From Antedon mediterranea (lineage: Eukaryota; Echinodermata; Crinoidea; Comatulida; Antedonidae), in contig NC_092679.1 of assembly GCF_964355755.1 (NCBI RefSeq), positions 13,010,932-13,074,931 on the forward strand: a stretch of DNA of 64,000 bases, read 5' to 3'. The notes under the pieces were generated by a model. That model was not told the origin of the DNA. It ran no database searches and saw nothing but the letters and a program-made list of their open reading frames with translations. The position numbers and the translations under genes are program-made. Shown piece by piece: positions 56,280 through 64,000 of this stretch. Positions within the stretch are counted from its first letter, which is position 1. Each line of letters starts with the position of its first letter.

Positions 56280-57640
56280 GGGTTTTTTGCACCATTGATC
56301 AATACCAAACGCGTATCGGTATTATAGTTTTTAATGAATCATTACATTAATAAAAATACCCAATTATATCAATCGCGTCAGTCCAATTCCGACTTCAAAA
56401 AAAGTGTGATGTGCCCAAATATGGTAGTGATATGCCCGATTATCGTAGTGATATGACATCGTCATGTCTATATAATATGGGCACATCATATTTAGTTTGA
56501 TAGTATAGACAGAGCTTAAGGATTATATTTAAAACATGTTTTCTTACATTTTGAACGGAAGTATTTATTTGTTTATAAGCCCAATTTTCCAGTCTTAATT
56601 TTACATTTTGAAAAAAAAGTATTTTATTTGTTGATAAGCCCAATTGTGCAGTCTTATTTTACATTTTGAATGAAAGTATTTATTTGTTGATAAGCCCAAT
56701 TTTGCAGTCTTATTTTACATTTTAAACGAAAGTATTTATTTGTTGATAAGCCGAATTTTCCAGTTTAATAATAATGACCCCTTCCACAGTGCTTATACCA
56801 TATACATTTTACATGATATTGACCGTGGGTTCTTTACGCCTCTGATGCATTTGTTTTTATTGTACCTTTTTAATAAATTATTATATGTTTAGGCCTAATC
56901 ACACCCAATTTAATGAAACGGTCAGATTCCGATTTCAATTGAACGAAAGTAGTACTGTATTTATTATTCATTGATAAGCCAAGTGTCCCATGGCGTTAGC
57001 CGATATCTTGAGCATTTGACTCTTGTGTCAACCTGTAACACAAATCATTCTTCAAAAACTAAAGAAAGAACCTCACACGTCTTTTTTGTGAGTGATACAC
57101 TATGGATATGCCCACGGAAATAATATGTGAACATTGCAAACAATCATAGGCCTACAGTAACAAACATAACATGGCTAATAAGCATAACATTCAGACTTGC
57201 TTGTTTTCTAGTGGATTTTTATTTACTTTAGCATGTAGAATAAAACTAGTAACAGTGGCTATATTAATAATTATACTGATTATCCTTGATGTTATCGCGT
57301 CTAATAATAAAATATTTTGTTGTTGATAAGCCCAATTTTTCAGCCTTGATTTTACATTTTGAACGAAAGTATTTATTTGTTGATAAGCCCAATTTTGCAG
57401 TCTTAATAATGACCCTTCCACAGTGCATTTTACATGATATTGACCGAGGGTTTTTACGCCTCTATAGCCACTGATCAATACCATAATTAATGTACTTTTT
57501 TAAATGAATATTGAAATGTTTCAACATACCCAATTAAAAAAAACTGTCCGTTTTCGAGTTCAATCTTTTGATTAGAGAGGTTGGAGTTTCATTTTGAACG
57601 AAAGTATTTATTTGATTGATAAGCCAAATTTCTAGTCCTA
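56280..57640 (+). repeat. Higher-order tandem repeat with ~63-bp units
   Basis: The short unit ACATTTTGAACGAAAGTATT-TATTTGTTGATAAGCCCAAT-TTTGCAGTCTTA occurs about four times at 56545-56765, twice at 57335-57405 and once near 57590. Longer matching flanks (GACCCTTCCACAGTGC..., TTACATGATATTGACCG.GGG and ACGCCTCT) recur after each block, so a segment of about 600 bp has itself been duplicated. Confidence 0.8.
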
Positions 57641-57685
57641 ATGATTTGAGATTCAACGGGTTTTGCTTTCAATTTTATAATAATA

Positions 57686-57689
<4 letters not shown>

Positions 57690-57755
<66 letters not shown>
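57690..57755. repeat. (AT)n microsatellite, ~33 repeats
   Basis: Uninterrupted AT dinucleotides, flanked by TAATATAATT and ATATTAAG. Confidence 0.98.
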
Positions 57756-57762
<7 letters not shown>

Positions 57763-57970
57763 GTACAATTATGAATTCACCAACACTTTCAGGCCCGGGG
57801 CCGAGTTTGTGTAGACCAGACTTCCATGCACAGCCACATGTTAAGGAATATGAATCTCTTTATGATTTTAATACGGTTCGAAATGATATTACACAACAAC
57901 GATTAGACAGCAACTGTGCAAGAGTCCAACTAATAAAATCGGAATGATCAATTAATTGAACATTTACAGC

Positions 57971-58339
57971 ATAAAGCCCATACACTAGGACGATAACGAT
58001 CGACGATAAATAGACAAATGTGCATTTTTAATACATAAACCGAAAGAAATATAAACAATTCCTTTGATGAAAATTATATTTTCACACGTCCAATCAAATG
58101 ACGTCATGATTAGTAAGACCAATAATATCGTGACAATACAGTGATTTTATTGTTTTTATTTATCATGACGTCATTTGATTGGAATTTGAAAAACATTATT
58201 TTTATCAAAGATAGCATAAATGATTATCCTATAGGTCTAGAACGAAAACCTTTCTAATTTTTTTTGGTTTATGTAAAAAAAATGCATGCTATATATTTAT
58301 CGTCTGTCGTTATCGTCATAGTGTAATTGGGCCTTTATA
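57971..58339. mobile_element. Foldback MITE (near-complete palindrome)
   Basis: The left half from ATAAAGCCCATACACTAGGA-CGATAACG pairs with the right half read inverted (ATAAAGGCCCAATTACACTA-TGACGATAACG). Pairing continues through GACGATAAAT, TTTT.TACATAAACC and the inner CCAATCAAATGACGTCATGA. Only about 50 bp in the centre is unpaired. TA occurs at each end. No ORF. Confidence 0.8.
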
Positions 58340-61300
58340 CAAAAAAAAATAAATTGATTACGAAGTTACATGTCATTTTCACCTATCACCAAAAAACTAA
58401 CCTTTTCAAAACTAATTAATTGTTACGAAGCCAATTTATATTATATATTTCATTAAAACTGAACTTTACGGTAAATGAAGAGTAAGTATCAGTTAATATG
58501 AATAATATAACTAGTAGGTCTATGAACTTGCGTCCAGACACAGAACTGTGACATTTACTATCATAAATGTTGAAACCAAGAAAATATAATTGTGTTAGGA
58601 GAAGGCTAATAAAAAAATAGATAATGTACAAACCTTTTTCTGGATTAATTAATGGAGCAGGCGTTCCTAATAATCTGCTGCTGCTACCTAGACTGATTGT
58701 TCACCTTCTGACGATAATTGATTGGACCCCCCACGGCATCTGATAACCAACAAAAAATTTACGAGAACTGTTTCAATGATTTAATATCTGACGGCGTATT
58801 ATTATAACATTGGCCTAGATTGACAGTCAAAGAAAGTCATTGTAAATACCTCCCTTTATGTTGACAGAGCCAAAATAAATTTTTGACCATTATCGAATGA
58901 TTATTTGACAGTGACTTATTATAATACCGGCCTGGTTGACAGGAAAAACGAAGTTATTATTTATTGATCAAGATTTTACAGATTTCCGTCTACATCTCAA
59001 TAATACTGTATTATTATCAGCAAAGGCTTTCATATAGACTCTCTTCTCCCAGACGTTTTTTGGGTCCAGCAGCTACCTATAAATTATAGTCGAGTTTCCA
59101 AATTCACAAAACTGTCTGCCTTAGATACTAAAGCTACCGCTATGAAACAGCTTATTAATGAATGTGTCCTCCTGGGACATAGCTGGCTAGAGCCGCGGCG
59201 CGAAAACTAGATGGTACGCTCGCTTCGCTCGCGTACCATCTAGGTCGTGCCCACAGATGGTTCTCGAATACATAATAATTTCAGCGTTAAAAAAATGACG
59301 ATTTCAAATGTACAATAATGCAGGACAATAAGACACTGTGATTTATGTACTCAACTAAAATTAGTACCCTGGGAATTACTTCCGAAAGAGAAACTTGTCG
59401 CAAAATGAGACCAATTGTTTAGGTCAAATTTAAACAAACTTAATTTGTGTTTTGTATGTAACATTATGGTTGAGGGATGGGGGAGAGGATGGGTGCAAAG
59501 AGGAACAATTTTTAAATATATTCTTTATCCATTTAGTAACGAAATATTAATTGTTTTCATGTTTTACAAATAATATACCACTAAACACAGTGAAACATTG
59601 CGATGTAATTGAAACTATCACCGTCCTAGTCGATTGAAATAGTACAGTACATGTAACGATACACTACGACGTATATATGTTTATATAATGTTAAACAATT
59701 TGTGAAAACCACCTCTCTATTCGAGGCAAATCATAAATTCGATTTAATCGTTAATAAATATTAAATTATCTAACTCAACTTAATTAGTAGGCCTAATGGT
59801 TTTCAATTGTTTCTAGAGCCAATTCATACTTAAGTTGGTTCCTACCCTACCCACCCGAAGTTGTTGTTGATCCTTCGTACCACCGTAGGCCTATCCTCTA
59901 CTGGCTTTACAACGCTACTCATATGCCAGTGAGGGAAGGGTGATGATGTGGGTGGTTCCCGGGGTGGTTTAACTGCAATAATAAAGATTTGTACATAATA
60001 TACGCCCGCGGCGACAGAAAACGCTGGCTCATTATTATCCGTTAAAAAAAATCTATATCCAACCTCTGCAGCACAGATTGAAAAAAAAAATGGATCGAAT
60101 TTCTGTTATGAGTATACAGTACTTGCCTTTACGACGCCTGAGGGAATAGACACTTGTGGAACAGAGATTGGAATGTTCCATTCATCGCAAATCAATACAT
60201 TTGTATAAACGTATATTAAATCTATCAAAATAGTATTTTTTTTAAGAAAATCGGCCTGTCTTCAACATTATGATGCTGTACTCGAGCTGTTTAACCGGTT
60301 TTCAGCCATTAAAAACAATTATCGTAGGAGGAGATAGGAAAATGCGAAGCATCATCGTATTATTGTCTGCGGGTATTTTTCAAGGCGGACATCCATTAGA
60401 CAGTGTATACCACGATCGAAAAACACCCCTATTTGGGGCAAATCGTTGAACCTAAATTCGTTTTAATCGTCAATAACTAATTATCGAACTCAATTTAATT
60501 AGTAAACAGGGTTACATGAAGTGGTTAAAATCAGTACCGAAAGTACGAACCAACTTTATATACCATCGAGTAAACATTCTAGAAATAACGCGCGATTTAC
60601 CGAATTTTGCCCTTACGTAAATTTATATATAGATGTTCTTTTTTCCTTTTTTATTGTTTGAACTTTGTCTCTTTGCAATGGCAATGTGACAATATTCTAT
60701 TTAAGACATCCGGGTTTATTTCAGTTCAGTTTTAGAGTACTAGCAAATACACATTTTCCCAGGAGTTTTCTGACATCGTTTTACAATTAAGAATTACCAT
60801 ACGGCTTATACATTTCCTACAATTTTTTTTTATAAAATTGCAGGCTGCTAACCTTCGTTTTGTTTATATAGGCCTAATCAATTTATCGGTGTTTTATCAA
60901 AAAAGGTAACTGAGATCAGGAACAGATATTGATTGTTGAGTTGTTTCATTATATATTTGTAGTTAATACGGTTGCTCCTATGGAATTTATAAATTATATC
61001 TTAGGTTTGGAAGTCTTTTTATGTTTTACATAGTAATGTTTAATGTCTTTTGGAAACTCAGACCAAAAATCCTATTTTTAGATTCCACATTATCAACGGC
61101 TTTACGTCCCATCCGAAGGACGAGGCAATGAGATAGTAAAGCATCTTGCCTAAGGACACAGTTAATATGACACAGATAGGTCAATTGTCAATTCAACTTT
61201 CAAATTAATTTATAGTCTAAGAAACAAATCTGAAAACAAAAATGAATTAGGGAGAGTGGAATTTTAGAGGCAGTCAATAGCGAGATATCCCAAGTAATCC

Positions 61301-61590
61301 CTTCTGATCACTTTAAGACCTGTTTGAAACTTAATGTTTCGTCATTAAAAAAAAATGGCCGTCAATTTTTTGTAAAATCTATATAAAATCGGATCTAAAT
61401 AAGGTATACACGGTCTTAGTATCTAAACAAATGTACTTCAGATAAGGAATCCATTCGGTCCTGTTAACACTTCATATTTTACTTATATCGAAAGGATGGT
61501 GTATGTATTCTAAATTTGTTTTATTAGTAGCCTAAAACATTGTATTAGTATTCCAAATTATTATCTCATAATAACTTAAACGCAAAGAAA
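58340..61590. other. Non-coding; one long hairpin
   Basis: A short coding-like plus-strand stretch at about 59070-59180 (YSRVSKFTKLSALDTKATAM) is too short to assign. A weak direct repeat links 59707-59796 with 60420-60510. No gene or RNA is seen. Confidence 0.5.
59207..59243. other. 13-bp perfect hairpin CTAGATGGTACGC
   Basis: CTAGATGGTACGC - TCGCTTCGCTC - GCGTACCATCTAG. The loop is itself partly self-complementary (GCGAG/CTCGC), so the stem can extend. It sits in a locally GC-rich patch and may be a small transposon terminus. Confidence 0.7.
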
Positions 61591-61594
61591 AGTA

Positions 61595-61900
61595 AGCTAA
61601 TGTCTGTGTGCTACATTGAAAATGAACTACGTAATCTGCTGGATGTTTGAACTACAGCAATATGTCAACCATATATAGAGAAACAGCAGACATTTAGTGT
61701 AAATAAAAAACCTGTTGTACTGTACAGCCTTCTTCAATTTTGACTATAATTAAACATTTCTAAAATAAAAATTTATTGTTGTTCCATTCCATTTATTTGT
61801 GCAGGTTATCAGGTTATGAGGCACTTTATCCGGATGTGCCTTGAATTAAAAGGAAGCTTATATAATTATGCCTATACTAATCTAAAGTTCGTTCCCAAAA
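61595..61900 (+). repeat. Dispersed repeat, copy 2
   Basis: Matches 55595-55860 in order and orientation: GTCTGTGTGCTACATTGA, then TTCCATTTATTTGTGCAGG, then GGCACTTTATCCGGATGTGC with CTTGAATTAAAAG...AGTTCGTTC. Confidence 0.55.
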
Positions 61901-62131
61901 AACTATTGTATTATGGCTGTATGTTGATTGTTTACTTGTTTACTTGTTTCCCGTACACTTTCGTCTACGGGATCGAGGCAAAGCACTCAGTGCTTAAAAG
62001 CCCCTCTTAGCAATAAAATCATATTCTATATAGGGTGAAAACTTCAGCGGGTGGTTAGACCATGCGACGTTAAGTTTTGCTTTGAACAGGTTCACCGTAG
62101 CACATGAAACTACATCCGTAGGCAGAGCATT

Positions 62132-62830
62132 CTATAGGAGAATAACTCTCCTGGAGAACGTGTCCCTCCTAATATTAAGACGAGAGCTTTTAAACTTGAG
62201 TTTATATGGGTGTCCACGTGTCCGAGATTCTATATCAAATTCAAAAGATGTGTTGATCGAAATACGATCGAAACCTTTAACAATCCTAAAAACTTGGATA
62301 ATATCCACTCTCTGCCTTCGATATCTCATGGTAGGAAGACCAAGAATTCTCAAACGTTGTTCATAAGGAATATTACGGTACCTAGGAATCAATCTTGCTG
62401 CTCTTTGCTGGACCTTCTCTATCTCATCCTGATCTCGTTTTCTAATAGGATTATAAACAGTGTTACAATATTCAAGCGTTGGCCTAACCATAGACTTATA
62501 CAGCTTAAAAAATCCATCTTTATTCAAGAATTTAAAAAATCTATAAATCATTCCTAGTTTCTTATTAGCTCTTTTACAAATATCCGTTACATGCAAATTA
62601 AAGATTAAACTAGGATCAAAGGTAACACCTAGATCTTTCTCCTGCTTTACCTCATGTAGTAAATTACCAGCCATTGAATACAAGAAATTGGGATTATCAC
62701 GACCATAATGAAATACCTTACACTTAGTGTCATTAAATGGCAATTGCCAAACATTAGACCAATGGGAAGCACTGTCAATGTCTCTCTGAAATAAATCCGC
62801 ATCATCAATGTTATTGACCACTCAGTCTAT
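62132..62830 (-). pseudogene. LINE B post-RT region
   Basis: DLFQRDIDSASHWSNVWQLP, KCKVFHYG, LGVTFDPSLIF, MIYRFFKFLN, YKSMVRPTLEYCNTVYNP, QQRAARLIPRYRN and RTRGHPYKLKFKSSRL. A frameshift near 62822 separates it from the catalytic part. The usual ILWNSLP-type end follows in another frame. Confidence 0.85.
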
Positions 62831-63350
62831 ACAACTTGGTGTCGTCTGCAAATAAACGTATACTAGATTCGATAACATCAGGTAAATCGTTAATGAAGAT
62901 TGAAAATAAGATTGGGCCCACAACGCTACCCTGTGGAATTCCACTTAATACTGGAGCCTGTTATGATAATTGACCATTGACACTAACTCGTTGTGTTCTA
63001 TTTGACAAATAATTAGAGAACCAACCTAGTAGATTTCCCGTAATACCAAAACCTTTCAATTTGACTAGAAGCCTTTGGTGTGGCACACTATCAAAAGCCT
63101 TTTTATAGTCTAAATAGACACAATCAAAGCTATCATGATTATGCAGGTTAGTAGTCCAACTCTCCAGGACATCAAGTAGTTGTAATGCACATGATCTACC
63201 TTGTCTGAATCCAAATTGCTCATTGCACAAAAGACCATTACTCTCAAGATACTTTACAAGTTTATCCCTAATAATCCTTTACATAATTTTTCCTATGACC
63301 GACGTTAAACTAACCGGTCTGTAGTTAGCCGGGTCCTCTTGTTTGCCTTT
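62822..63350 (-). pseudogene. LINE B RT catalytic region, with stops
   Basis: In order: KKGKQEDPANYRPVSLTSVI GKIM-stop-RIIRDKL, NEQFGFRQGRSCAL, CVYLDYKKAFDSVPH, RVSVNGQLS-stop, [15 protein letters not shown] and [10 protein letters not shown]. In-frame stops lie near 63285 and at 62959-62961. Catalytic residues remain readable but the gene is dead. Confidence 0.85.
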
Positions 63351-63351
63351 T

Positions 63352-63984
63352 TTAAATAATTATAGGTATTACAATTGACTCCTTCCACGATATAGGGACC
63401 TTCTGATCATTGAATAATCTAGTGAATATTAGACTGAGAGAGTAAGCAATTTGATCCTTTAATTCAATCAAAACTAAGTTAGAGAACAGCTTATGAATAT
63501 CTTCTACATTAAACTCAATATCTGATAAAGAAGCCTCAATCTTTTTATCAAGATTCGGAACATTCGATAAGTTCTCCTTACAAAAGACACTGCTAAAAAA
63601 AGAATTAAAAGACTCGGCTTTATCTTGGTCATCTACAACAAGTTTACCTTCAAAATTTCCAAGAGTAGGAATACCAGATCTGGTGTTTAGCTGAGAATTT
63701 ATATAGCGCCAAAAAGACTTTTCATTGACTTTAACCTCATTTGTAATCTTATTTTCGAAGATTCTTTTAGAACTCTTAATCAAATTGACAGTATAATTCT
63801 TTACTCTAATAAACGTGTTCCATTTGACACTAGCACAGTCATGCCCTTTACGTTTTGCTTTGATATACTGTTTCCAGTATTTATTCTTCTGTTTAATAGA
63901 CTTATCAACCTCTTTAGTAAACCACAAAGGTCTCTTAAAATTTCCAGACAAGTGTTTCTTACACTTTGGAACAAACTGTTCCAT
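63352..63984 (-). pseudogene. LINE B endonuclease-RT linker region
   Basis: 210 codons: RPLWFTKEVDKSIKQKNKYW, then FENKITNEVKVNEKSFWRYI, DKAESFNSFFSSVF, and a direct jump from DIHKLFSNL to LIELKDQIAYSLSLIFTRLF. The KAPGPDG motif normally found between these is absent, which indicates an internal deletion near 63475. It ends in a frameshift at VIPII. The endonuclease lies beyond the window. Confidence 0.8.
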
Positions 63985-64000
63985 ACCTCTAGATAAGATC

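Larger units (their letters stand above)
61930..64000 (-). mobile_element. CR1-like LINE copy B, runs off the window
   Basis: Same family as LINE A (SNVWQLPFNDTKCKVFHYG versus SDKWQLPFNEGKCKVMHFG). The 3' end at 61930-61950 is the same AAGTAAAC octamer repeat, followed inward by the shared AAGAGGGGCTT and GGTTAGACCATG-type 3' UTR. Its 5' part lies beyond base 64000. Confidence 0.88.

Overview
This is a 64 kb piece of an AT-rich animal genome. It holds one gene that can be read end to end, plus a dense graveyard of transposable elements. The organism is probably a marine invertebrate deuterostome, perhaps an echinoderm. The clues are a peroxisomal D-aspartate oxidase with many short exons, a Gypsy element of Mag/SURL type with a tRNA-Leu primer site, DIRS-like and CR1/L2-like retroelements, and many copies of the palindrome TAGGCCTA. 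The species guess is inference only.

Layout. 1-11.1 kb: decayed copies of multi-copy invertebrate gene families (2.6-3.3 kb and 4.0-7.5 kb), a LINE remnant and LINE 3' tails. 11.1-17.6 kb: a minus-strand CR1-like LINE (12-bp target duplication) split by a young 4.8 kb Gypsy element (166-bp LTRs, 5-bp duplication). 17.6-20.5 kb: a roughly 20-bp GC-rich minisatellite and a decayed DIRS-like element whose gag region is duplicated in tandem. 20.6-24.0 kb: a nearly complete L2/CR1-like LINE. 24.9-26.1 kb: another decayed multi-copy gene. 26.6-27.3 kb: a non-autonomous hAT element.

27.4-35.3 kb, minus strand: the D-aspartate oxidase gene. It has ten coding exons that join in frame at consensus GT-AG sites into 336 codons ending in the peroxisomal signal SRL. 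A LINE lies in its last intron. Just upstream, two arrays of a ~145-bp tandem unit face each other in inverted orientation (35.6-38.5 kb).

42.2-48.1 kb: a four-level nest in which every level is framed by its own inverted termini and/or target duplication. From outside in these are a MULE-like MITE, a CAGG-ended DNA element, a LINE, and a TA-flanked DNA element. 48.4-52 kb: three more DNA elements side by side (TA-flanked with an internal ~80-bp tandem array, Harbinger-like, hAT-like). 52-62 kb: mostly non-coding, with a LINE fragment, tandem repeats, an AT microsatellite and a foldback MITE. 61.9-64 kb: a second copy of the CR1-like LINE family, running off the window.

The retroelements do not cooperate with the host gene in any way visible here. 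The main host-level points are the substituted substrate arginines of the oxidase and the repeats that bracket its promoter and 3' end.
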